In this document: positions 7,343 through 13,554 of the stretch, in pieces | How the letters are laid out: each line of letters opens with the position of its first letter | How positions within the stretch are numbered: position 1 is the first letter of the stretch | Origin: CAZCWX01 sp964502465 | GTDB lineage: Bacteria > Desulfobacterota > Binatia > Bin18 | Assembly: GCA_964502465.1 (NCBI GenBank) | Contig: CAZCWX010000634.1 | Location: 1 to 16,252 of the forward strand | Length of the DNA: 16,252 nt | Reading direction: 5' to 3' | Made by a program: the position numbers and the translations under genes | The notes under the pieces: generated by a model | Seen by the model: the letters and a program-made list of their open reading frames with translations, nothing else | What the model was told of the DNA's origin: nothing | Database searches by the model: none

Positions 7343-7371
7343 TTGACCCTTGCGGGAAAAGCAAGTACCTT
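7343..7371 (+). promoter_or_regulatory. Weak candidate internal promoter before dehydrogenase 2
   Basis: In the 124-bp gap between the two dehydrogenase genes, TTGACC (7343-7348) is followed after 17 bp by TACCTT (7366-7371). The -35 is good and the -10 is poor. A short GATCC/GGATC stem lies just before it. It could allow separate expression of the second paralogue, like the metal-switched pairs pedE/pedH, but this is speculative. Confidence 0.25.
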
Positions 7372-7420
7372 GCAACGCCGTTTGTTTTGGCTGCGACTGT
7401 AGAGTAAGGAGGACAAACGC

Positions 7421-9241
7421 ATGCACTACGCCTGGCTGCGACGATTATCATGGAGCATCATTGCTTTTGTTCTGATGCTACCGGTGAGTGCACACGCCCA
7501 AGATGCCCAACCTGAGGGCAAGCAGACTGCAACTCCAGATCATGCTCATCATGGACAGCACAGTGCCGGAAAGACGGAGAGCCCTGCGCAAACTGGCGGC
7601 ACCCAACAAGACGGCAAGGAAACGGATGGTTTGAAGCCGGTCACGTATGAGCGTTTGCTGAAAGGGACGACGAATTACGTTGATTGGTTGTCGTATTATG
7701 GGAACTACGAGGGCTGGCGGTTTAGCCCGTTGACGGACCTGGACCGTCAAAACGTGAAAAATCTGCAAGCGGCGTGGATTTTTCAGACCGGAGTACCTGG
7801 CCAACTCCAGGCTGCCCCGATCATCGCCGATGGTATCCTCTACCTGACCGCACCCTACAATAATCTCTTCGCCCTGAATGCAGAGACCGGCGAGCCGCTC
7901 TGGAAGTATGTGCATTCGCTTCCCGATGATCTGCGCATCTGCTGTGGACCGGGGAACCGCGGGGTAGCAATTGCTGATGACAAAGTGTTCATGGCAACGC
8001 TCGATGCCCGATTAGTGGCGCTTGACCGCAAGACGGGGACGGTGGTGTGGAACGTAGAGATCGACAAATATGCCGATGGCTACAGTGCCACGCTTGCCCC
8101 GCTCATCGTCAAGGACAAAATCATCGTTGGCATAGCCGGGGGCGAATATGGCATTCGCGGATACCTTGATGCCTATGATGTGAAAACTGGCGCACGTAAG
8201 TGGCGAAGCTATACCATCCCTGCCGAGGGCGAACCTGGGGCCGAGACGTGGGCTGGAGACTCATGGAAGGTCGGAGGAGGTCCAGCGTGGGTGACTGGTG
8301 TGTACGATCCAGAAATGGATATGTTGTTTTGGGCCACTGGGAATCCGTCACCAGACTGGAATGGCGACGGTCGCGCCGGTGATAACCTGTACACCAACTC
8401 GGTGCTGGCGCTCAACCCCGCGACTGGGGAAATCAAATGGTATTTCCAATTCACCCCGCACGATGTCTGGGATTATGATGGGAATACCGGGTTGTTCCTC
8501 ATTGATGTCCACATCAATAACCAGACTGTGAAGGCGGTGGCACAACCCAACCGTAACGGCTTCTTCTACGTGCTTGATCGTCTCTCGGGAAAATACCTCT
8601 ACAGCACCCAGTACGTCGATCAACTCAATTGGGCAAAAAGCATTAATGAGAATGGTCGGCCCATCGTTGACTCCAAATACGTGCCGATGCCTGGCGGCAA
8701 TCCCGAATTTATCTGTCCGGGCAATGTGGGCGGTCAGAATGGATCCTATACCGCTGCTTACAGCCCAGTCACGAAATATGTCTATGTCCCGGTGATCGAG
8801 AGTTGCGGAAAGATGGAAAAAGCAACCGCCATTTTCATCCAAGGCATTCCCTACTGGGGTGGGGGTCCGGGTGCGATGCAAGGCGATGACCAATCCTCGT
8901 ATGGTCATCTTTCTGCCATCGATGCGAACACCGGTGCGATCAAGTGGCGATACGTTGATGAATACCCGCTGGTCGGTGGCACGCTGGTCACGGCTGGAGG
9001 GTTAGTGTTTACCGGCAATCAGAACGGCTATGCGCTGGCGTTTGATGACACCACAGGCGAACTGCTGTGGAAATTCCAGACGGGGTCTACGGTGCGCGGT
9101 CAACCTGTGACCTACAAAATGAACGGCCGGCAATATGTCGCCGTTCCGAGCGGCGGTGGAGGCCTCGCGGTGAGTCTGGTGGGAGAAAACCCGCTTTCCA
9201 CGAGGGGCAGTGCTCTCCTCGTTTTTGCCTTGCCGAAGTAA
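7421..9241 (+). CDS. PQQ-dependent alcohol dehydrogenase 2 with His-rich N-terminal linker (predicted lanthanide type)
   Basis: A 606-residue quinoprotein, a close tandem paralogue of the previous gene over the whole propeller. It has a signal peptide (1-26, ending AHA), then a linker absent from paralogue 1 with DHAHHGQH (40-47) and many Gln/Gly/Thr residues. Active-site residues are complete: Cys174-Cys175, Glu242, Asn308, catalytic Asp351 and extra Asp353 (DYD), and cysteines 432/462. It is predicted to oxidise an alcohol or aldehyde in the periplasm with PQQ and a lanthanide, passing electrons to a cytochrome c. The start ATG follows AAGGAGG. The His cluster could bind metal in the periplasm. 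The SBP gene starts 3 bases after the stop, suggesting translational coupling. Confidence 0.93.
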   Translation: MHYAWLRRLSWSIIAFVLMLPVSAHAQDAQPEGKQTATPDHAHHGQHSAGKTESPAQTGGTQQDGKETDGLKPVTYERLLKGTTNYVDWLSYYGNYEGWRFSPLTDLDRQNVKNLQAAWIFQTGVPGQLQAAPIIADGILYLTAPYNNLFALNAETGEPLWKYVHSLPDDLRICCGPGNRGVAIADDKVFMATLDARLVALDRKTGTVVWNVEIDKYADGYSATLAPLIVKDKIIVGIAGGEYGIRGYLDAYDVKTGARKWRSYTIPAEGEPGAETWAGDSWKVGGGPAWVTGVYDPEMDMLFWATGNPSPDWNGDGRAGDNLYTNSVLALNPATGEIKWYFQFTPHDVWDYDGNTGLFLIDVHINNQTVKAVAQPNRNGFFYVLDRLSGKYLYSTQYVDQLNWAKSINENGRPIVDSKYVPMPGGNPEFICPGNVGGQNGSYTAAYSPVTKYVYVPVIESCGKMEKATAIFIQGIPYWGGGPGAMQGDDQSSYGHLSAIDANTGAIKWRYVDEYPLVGGTLVTAGGLVFTGNQNGYALAFDDTTGELLWKFQTGSTVRGQPVTYKMNGRQYVAVPSGGGGLAVSLVGENPLSTRGSALLVFALPK

Positions 9242-9244
9242 TTC

Positions 9245-10135
9245 GTGGTGCGACAGCGACGCTTTTATTTTTCCGACCTTCTTTCTGCGATAGCGGCAGG
9301 TCTTAGATCTGCCCCTGCGTGGACAGGTGTACTCGGACTGCTCTTCCTCTTTGGGTTGATTGGGCCCTCTCAGGCGGATGAACAGACTCCCCTGCGCGTG
9401 TGTCTGCTGGAAGATAATCTGCCGTATTCTTCACGGCAAAACGAAGCTGGATTCGATTTCGATACCGCTAAAATAGTGGCAGACGCCTTGGGCCGGCCTT
9501 TCGCTCCTGTCTGGATAAAAAATGATTCCCGGATCACGGAGATTGAGGAAAGCGACTTTCCCTTACGTCGTCTCTCGAGAAGTGAGTGCGACGCAATATT
9601 CAGTGTGCCAGGACCGGATGCGGTAAAGGACTCGCCCAAGCTCACTATCGGAGCGCCCTATTATGGGGCCGCGTTCGAACTCATTGGTCGTGATGGCAGT
9701 ACGCTAGTAAGCATAGAGGCAGTGGCGGAGAAACCTATAGCTGTACAGGCCCAGACGATCGCCAATTTTGTCCTCAGCGCACGCAAAGCGCAGGTACGGA
9801 CATTTTTTTCCGTCGAGACCGCACTGCGTAGTCTAGCGAAAGGGGAAACCGAGGCTGCACTCCTCTGGGGACCGGCAGCAGGCTGGTACTTACATAATCA
9901 CCCTGATCTGCGACTGACCCTCGCTGCCGGGTATGAGCCATCGACTGTGGTACGCTGGAACGAACATGTCGCAACGCGCAAGAGTGATAACACTGTGCGT
10001 GAGGCAATCGATGCCGCTTTGTCTCAGCTGAGTACCGCTGGAACACTGAAGGAATTGATGGCCCGGTATGGGATTCCGTTTCACCAACCGTTTGATTCAA
10101 CCTACAATCTTGCAGAGATGCAAAAACTCCAGTAA
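9245..10135 (+). CDS. Quinoprotein-associated periplasmic substrate-binding-like protein (XoxJ/MxaJ type)
   Basis: A 296-residue protein of the solute-binding family 3 fold, with an N-terminal hydrophobic signal (about 26-44, ending SQA). LRVCLLEDNLPYSS (50-63) is the typical first strand; GFDFDTAKIVADALGR (69-84), CDAIFSVPG (115-123) and the repeat-lobe end FHQPF (279-283) fit the subgroup found next to PQQ alcohol dehydrogenases. XoxJ/MxaJ are required for active methanol dehydrogenase and are thought to help maturation; no ABC permease is present here. The start is GTG at 9245 (or the next codon, also GTG), three bases after the dehydrogenase stop, with no clear Shine-Dalgarno, so coupling is likely. 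Cys53 is near the mature N-terminus but not in a lipobox. Confidence 0.82.
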   Translation: MVRQRRFYFSDLLSAIAAGLRSAPAWTGVLGLLFLFGLIGPSQADEQTPLRVCLLEDNLPYSSRQNEAGFDFDTAKIVADALGRPFAPVWIKNDSRITEIEESDFPLRRLSRSECDAIFSVPGPDAVKDSPKLTIGAPYYGAAFELIGRDGSTLVSIEAVAEKPIAVQAQTIANFVLSARKAQVRTFFSVETALRSLAKGETEAALLWGPAAGWYLHNHPDLRLTLAAGYEPSTVVRWNEHVATRKSDNTVREAIDAALSQLSTAGTLKELMARYGIPFHQPFDSTYNLAEMQKLQ

Positions 10136-10150
10136 CAGAGACGAGACCTC

Positions 10151-10573
10151 ATGCTGCGACACGACCCGGTGATTTTCATTGTTAGTGTAATGGTTTATCT
10201 AACCGCCCTCTCCGGCAGTGTCGTTTGGGCGGAGGGCCCAGGCGACGGTGCCACGAAAAATCCTTTCGCCGGAGACGCAGAAGCAATCCCTGTCGGAAAG
10301 CTCATTTATGAGGCAACTTGCGCGGGCTATTGTCATGCGACCGAGGGCGCTACGCGGCAGGGCCGATGCCCGAATCTCTTCGACTGTGAATGGAAATACG
10401 GGAACAGTGATAGTGAGATTTTCCACACACTCTCCGTTGGCGTACCAAAGACAGAAATGGTGGGCTTCAAAGGAAAACTCCCTGATGAGATGCTCTGGAA
10501 AGTCATTACGTACATACGATCGGTATCGCAGTGCCGGCAAGATGGCAAACCCGCTGCCGCCGCTGCACATTAG
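10151..10573 (+). CDS. Small periplasmic cytochrome c with CX3CH haem motif (XoxG-like role)
   Basis: A 140-residue protein with a signal peptide (1-27). The haem site reads TCAGYCH: Cys57, three residues, Cys61, His62, instead of the usual CX2CH. Two more cysteines follow at 73 and 79 (RCPNLFDCEW) and one at 128. Met103 in VPKTEMVGFKG is the likely sixth haem ligand, and LPDEMLWKVITYIRSV (110-125) is the usual C-terminal helix of class I cytochromes. Gene order after the dehydrogenases and XoxJ-like protein suggests it is their electron acceptor. I recall a methanol-metabolism cytochrome family with four conserved cysteines that may be the closest relative, but could not check it. The Ala-rich tail is unusual. 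It starts 15 bp after the SBP gene, with a weak ribosome-binding site. Confidence 0.83.
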   Translation: MLRHDPVIFIVSVMVYLTALSGSVVWAEGPGDGATKNPFAGDAEAIPVGKLIYEATCAGYCHATEGATRQGRCPNLFDCEWKYGNSDSEIFHTLSVGVPKTEMVGFKGKLPDEMLWKVITYIRSVSQCRQDGKPAAAAAH

Positions 10574-10579
10574 GATTAT

Positions 10580-10727
10580 GGAACAAAACCTTCTTGGCTA
10601 CCGGAGGGTCAAGCTGTCATTGCGAGCGGAGCGAAGCAATCTTTGCCTGAAAAAGAGATTGCTTCGTCGCTTACCGCTCTTCGCAATGACCCTCTTCTCA
10701 AGCTTTGTCCAAGGGTTTTGTCTCAAA
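10580..10727. mobile_element. MITE-like palindromic element, copy B
   Basis: Second copy of the element at 9-155. GTCATTGCGAG (10616-10626) is inverted at 10680-10690 with one mismatch; CGAAGCAATCT (10632-10642) is perfectly inverted at 10656-10666. Outer ends are GGAACAAAACC (10580-10590) and GGTTTTGTC (10714-10722), and inner arms GGTCAAG and TCAAGCTTTGTCC match copy A closely. It begins seven bases after the cytochrome stop codon, and its right arm contains the only usable ATG close to the signal peptide of the next gene. Confidence 0.75.
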
Positions 10728-11741
10728 GTCTTTAGTACCTCAGCACTGCTGTTTCTTTTCTGCTGGCTCTTGATTACTGTTCTTGCGCCCTCAGCCTTTG
10801 CTCACCCCCGGGCATATATTACGCATGAGAAATCCGATGATGTCTGGGTCATCGATACGACCACTGATACTGTCATAGCTACCGTCAAGGTGGGGAAACG
10901 TCCGCGCGGCGTGGTGGTTTCGCCAGACAATAAACTGGTCTATGTGGCCAACGGGAACTCAGACGATATTTCGGTGATTGACACCGCCACGAATACGGTT
11001 GTCGAGACCATCCCTGCAGGAATTGATCCCGAAGGGATCGATGTGACTCGCGACGGCTCACGACTCTATGTGGTCAACGAAAACGCCGGAGAAATGCGTG
11101 TGATTGCAATGCCAAGTAAAGTCCTACTGGCGATCATCACTGCCGGGATTGAGCCAGAAACGGTCGTGCTGTCACCAGACGGGCGGCATGCATACGTGCC
11201 GAACGAAACCTCCCATGATGTGACTGTCGTGAGTACTGCAACACTGTCAGTGGTAAAGTCTATTAAGGTGGGAGAAAACCCGCGTGGGGTGGCCTTCACT
11301 CCTGATGGGGTACATGCCTATGTGAGTAACGAGCGCTCGGGAACGGTGATGGTAATCGATACGTCTTCTTTCAATGTCGTGAAAACTATCGCAATGGGAG
11401 AGCGACCAGTGGGCATTGCCGTGTTGCCGAACGGAGAGAAAGCCTATGTGGCACATGGCCGCTCAAACGACGTCCGTGTTATTGATGTTCAAACCAATAC
11501 CGTGACAAAAATCATCCCGATTGAGGGAGAGCGGGTCTGGTGGGTTGCACTGACGCCGGATGCGAAGAAACTGTATGTGACGGCTGGCCGTTCCAACACC
11601 GTGGCGGTTATCGATACGGCCACGGACTCTGTAACGCAAATGATTCCGGTTGGCACGATGCCTTGGGGGGTAGCGGTCTCGCGATCTGAACAGGAGGGGC
11701 GTTCAATTGAATACCCCTCCGCAGCAATGACTAACTTTTGA
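10686..11741 (+). CDS. YVTN-type seven-bladed beta-propeller protein, PQQ-catabolism associated
   Basis: A 351-residue exported protein made of seven repeats of about 42 residues, each with an A/VYV.N..S..V.VID core (for example VYVANGNSDDISVID and AYVSNERSGTVMVID). The YVTN propeller subfamily is regularly encoded beside PQQ-dependent alcohol dehydrogenases; its biochemical role is not known. It has a hydrophobic signal region (about 18-39, ending AFA). The start is uncertain: the frame is open back to 10218, through MITE copy B and the cytochrome gene. ATG 10686 inside the right arm of the MITE gives the most compact signal peptide; ATG 10578 at the left edge would give 387 residues with a basic leader. 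Neither has a good Shine-Dalgarno. Its end overlaps the convergent glutaredoxin gene by 11 bp. Confidence 0.82.
   Translation: MTLFSSFVQGFCLKVFSTSALLFLFCWLLITVLAPSAFAHPRAYITHEKSDDVWVIDTTTDTVIATVKVGKRPRGVVVSPDNKLVYVANGNSDDISVIDTATNTVVETIPAGIDPEGIDVTRDGSRLYVVNENAGEMRVIAMPSKVLLAIITAGIEPETVVLSPDGRHAYVPNETSHDVTVVSTATLSVVKSIKVGENPRGVAFTPDGVHAYVSNERSGTVMVIDTSSFNVVKTIAMGERPVGIAVLPNGEKAYVAHGRSNDVRVIDVQTNTVTKIIPIEGERVWWVALTPDAKKLYVTAGRSNTVAVIDTATDSVTQMIPVGTMPWGVAVSRSEQEGRSIEYPSAAMTNF
11693..11720. other. Hairpin at the convergent gene junction
   Basis: GGAGGGG (11693-11699) pairs with CCCCTCC (11714-11720), with the self-complementary TTCAATTGAA in the loop. It lies in the last codons of the beta-propeller gene and just past the end of the glutaredoxin gene, so both transcripts carry it. 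No T-run follows on either strand; it may be a Rho-assisted or attenuating bidirectional 3' structure. Confidence 0.4.
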
Positions 11742-12054
11742 CCGCTGTGCGGACGAGCGGTTCGAGCTCCCCTTTCGCGTACATCTCTCGCACGATATCG
11801 CAGCCACCAATCAACTCGCCGTTGATATACACTTGCGGAATAGTGGGCCAGTTGGAGTACCGTTTGATCCCTTCGCGGATGGCTGGATCTTCGAGGACAT
11901 CCACTGTCTCGTAAGGTACATTAAAAGAGTCAAAGACCTGAATGGTTGCTGCTGAAAACCCGCACATCGGGAACGTCGGCGTCCCTTTCATATAAATGAG
12001 AATGGGGTGTTTCTTGACTGCCTCATCAATTCTGGCCAGAACATCTTCTGCCAT
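11731..12054 (-). CDS. grxD: Monothiol glutaredoxin, Grx4/GrxD family
   Basis: A 107-residue single-domain monothiol glutaredoxin. The active site is CGFS (31-34), preceded by MKGTPTFPM (22-30). WPTIPQVYINGE (69-80) has the cis-proline, and GGCDI (83-87) is the glutathione-binding turn. CGFS glutaredoxins bind a bridging [2Fe-2S] cluster with glutathione and deliver or sense Fe-S in partnership with BolA proteins. The bolA-family gene lies directly upstream on the same strand, 20 bp away, supporting a joint role. The start ATG follows GAGGAGG. The 3' end overlaps the convergent propeller gene. Confidence 0.95.
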   Translation of the reverse strand: MAEDVLARIDEAVKKHPILIYMKGTPTFPMCGFSAATIQVFDSFNVPYETVDVLEDPAIREGIKRYSNWPTIPQVYINGELIGGCDIVREMYAKGELEPLVRTAVKS

Positions 12055-12074
12055 TGGCTAATCCTCCTCGTTGT

Positions 12075-12386
12075 TTAGTCGGTCTTGAGCGTTTGCGTCC
12101 TTCCCAAACCAGCAGCTTGTAACTCGGTTTGACCGAACTCTTCCGGGGTCAAGGTTTTGAGTGCCAACGCATGAATGCGTTGGATCATCGCCTCTTGCAA
12201 GGCACCGTATACTAAACGATGGCGAGCGACTTGGGTCTTTCCGGCAAAAGCTGGCGACACGACGACTGCTTCATAGTGATCCCCTCCGCCAGTAAAGTCA
12301 CGTACTTGTACTTCTGCATCAGGGATAACCTTGACGATCAAAGTGCGGATCTCCTCGGCGGTAATAGGCCCAACGCCTGTCTGCAT
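12075..12386 (-). CDS. bolA: BolA family protein
   Basis: A 103-residue BolA-family protein (alpha-beta KH-like fold). DHYEAVVVSPAF (36-47) and the signature RHRLVYGAL (55-63), with the conserved His56 that ligates the shared Fe-S cluster, are present, as is the helix end IHALALKTLTPEE (71-83). BolA proteins form [2Fe-2S] heterocomplexes with CGFS glutaredoxins and act in Fe-S trafficking or regulation. The ATG at 12386 was chosen because GAGG lies nine bases upstream; a GTG at 12401 would add five residues. The C-terminal extension of about 20 residues after the core is unremarkable. It is first gene of a two-gene operon with grxD. Confidence 0.92.
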   Translation of the reverse strand: MQTGVGPITAEEIRTLIVKVIPDAEVQVRDFTGGGDHYEAVVVSPAFAGKTQVARHRLVYGALQEAMIQRIHALALKTLTPEEFGQTELQAAGLGRTQTLKTD

Positions 12387-12427
12387 TGCAACTGACCTCA
12401 CTTTTCTCTTAGACCTTATCGGTCCGC

Positions 12428-12459
12428 ATTATAATAACTACGCGTATGATCTCCTGCAA
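12428..12459 (-). promoter_or_regulatory. Sigma-70 promoter of the bolA-grxD operon
   Basis: On the minus strand, TTGCAG (12454-12459) is followed after 17 bp by TATTAT (12431-12436), which overlaps a perfect TATAAT (12428-12433). It lies about 42 bp upstream of the bolA ATG and just past the terminator of the preceding operon. Confidence 0.65.
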
Positions 12460-12483
12460 CTACACTTTGGGGCTACGACAGAG

Positions 12484-12525
12484 AGAAAAAAAAGGCTCAG
12501 AATATAAAAACATACTCTGAGCCTT
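12484..12525 (-). terminator. Intrinsic terminator of the crotonase-desulforedoxin operon
   Basis: On the minus strand, AAGGCTCAGA and TCTGAGCCTT form a perfect 10-bp stem (12516-12525 with 12492-12501), a 14-base loop, followed by a run of Ts (12491 downwards). It lies about 50 bp after the desulforedoxin stop codon. On the plus strand no T-run follows, so the signal is directional. Confidence 0.9.
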
Positions 12526-12577
12526 GAGAGTCACGGAGAAAAGTGAAGAAAAAGGGAGAACGAGCGAGTGAGCTGCC

Positions 12578-12694
12578 TTATTTTTTTTGCATATCGGCAC
12601 CACAGCACTTTAAGGTACCGGTGCCGCCTTTTGTGACAATGACTTGCGAGCCACAACTGCCGCAGAGATACATTTTCCCCAGTTGATTGGCCAT
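12578..12694 (-). CDS. Stand-alone desulforedoxin-like protein (38 residues)
   Basis: A very small gene. It encodes 38 residues with cysteines at 11, 14, 30 and 31: YLCGSCGSQV (9-18) and TLKCCGADM (27-35). This CX2C...CC spacing, with the Gly-rich turn between, matches Desulfovibrio gigas desulforedoxin (36 residues) and the N-terminal domain of desulfoferrodoxin, which hold a rubredoxin-like Fe(SCys)4 centre and dimerise. The start ATG has a strong AGGAGGAAGG six bases upstream, the stop is TAA, and a terminator follows. It lies 26 bp after the atypical crotonase gene on the same strand. A zinc site instead of iron is possible. A redox or electron-transfer function is inferred from family only; no superoxide-reductase domain is attached. 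Confidence 0.85.
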   Translation of the reverse strand: MANQLGKMYLCGSCGSQVIVTKGGTGTLKCCGADMQKK

Positions 12695-12720
12695 GAATCC
12701 TTCCTCCTGTTTAGTGCGTT

Positions 12721-13545
12721 TTATTGTCCAATAAATTTCGGTTTCCTCTTACTGAGGAATGACCGAACCCCTTCGGCCCGATCTTGAGTCGTTTGCAGGA
12801 GCGCATACAGATCTTCTTCTAAGCGAATCCCTTGATCGAGCGTGAGGTCTAGCGCTTTGTGTACCGCTTCTTTCCCCAGACGCAAAGCGATGGGGCCTTT
12901 CCCTAGCAGACCAGTCAGTACCTCGTCAACATGGTTCATCAGACTGTCAGCGGCAATGACCTCGGTAACGAGTCCCATATCGTGTGCTTCTCTGGCATCG
13001 ATCAACTTGCTGGTGAGAACGAGTTCCAATGCCTTTGCTTGCCCCACAAGACGTGGGAGCCGCTGAGTCCCTCCACAAAAGGGGATAAGACCGTCAGCCA
13101 CTTGTGGCAACCCGAGGTGCGCGTCTTCTCGCGCAAAGCGCAGGTCACAAGCGAGCGCCAGTTCTAACCCTACACCAATCACATCACCGTTCAGTACCGC
13201 AACTGTTGGTGTGGTGAGTGCGGCTAGCGCTTCGACGCACGTGAGTGCGCCAAATTGGCTGCGAATGGTTTGCGCTGCTGCTGCCCCGGTGAGAGTGGTT
13301 GGGCACTCGAGACCGCGGCAAAACACCTCGCCAGTACCGGTGAGGACAACAATCTCGACCTCGTCGTCGGCGGCGACCGCTTCGCAGCGAACGGTGAGGG
13401 CTTCGTTCATACCTGGGGTCAGCCGGTTTCCTTGAGCAGGACGGTTCAGGCTGATCCAGGCAACTTTCCCGCGCTTGTCGTATGTGATGTCAGTAAACAA
13501 GAGCCGAAGCCTTCTGTTGGGACGGTTTATACACTGCCCCAACAC
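12721..13545 (-). CDS. Atypical enoyl-CoA hydratase/isomerase (crotonase) family protein
   Basis: A crotonase-fold protein of 274 residues from GTG at 13545, or 259 from TTG at 13500. Homology begins near FTDITYDKRGKVAWISLNRP (17-36), so the TTG, with AGAAGG nine bases upstream, fits family length; the GTG has AAAGGA and lies nine bases after the ligase stop. The C-terminus FLSKRKPKF is typical. The active site deviates: Glu128 (first catalytic Glu) is kept in GLELAL, but the second is Gln148 (LGLPQVADG), the first oxyanion-hole region reads FCRGLE rather than AGAD, and the second GVG rather than GGG. It may be an isomerase or other crotonase reaction rather than a hydratase. It follows the acyl-CoA ligase gene and precedes desulforedoxin in one operon. 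Confidence 0.85.
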   Translation of the reverse strand: MLGQCINRPNRRLRLLFTDITYDKRGKVAWISLNRPAQGNRLTPGMNEALTVRCEAVAADDEVEIVVLTGTGEVFCRGLECPTTLTGAAAAQTIRSQFGALTCVEALAALTTPTVAVLNGDVIGVGLELALACDLRFAREDAHLGLPQVADGLIPFCGGTQRLPRLVGQAKALELVLTSKLIDAREAHDMGLVTEVIAADSLMNHVDEVLTGLLGKGPIALRLGKEAVHKALDLTLDQGIRLEEDLYALLQTTQDRAEGVRSFLSKRKPKFIGQ

Positions 13546-13554
13546 GGTTGTCCT

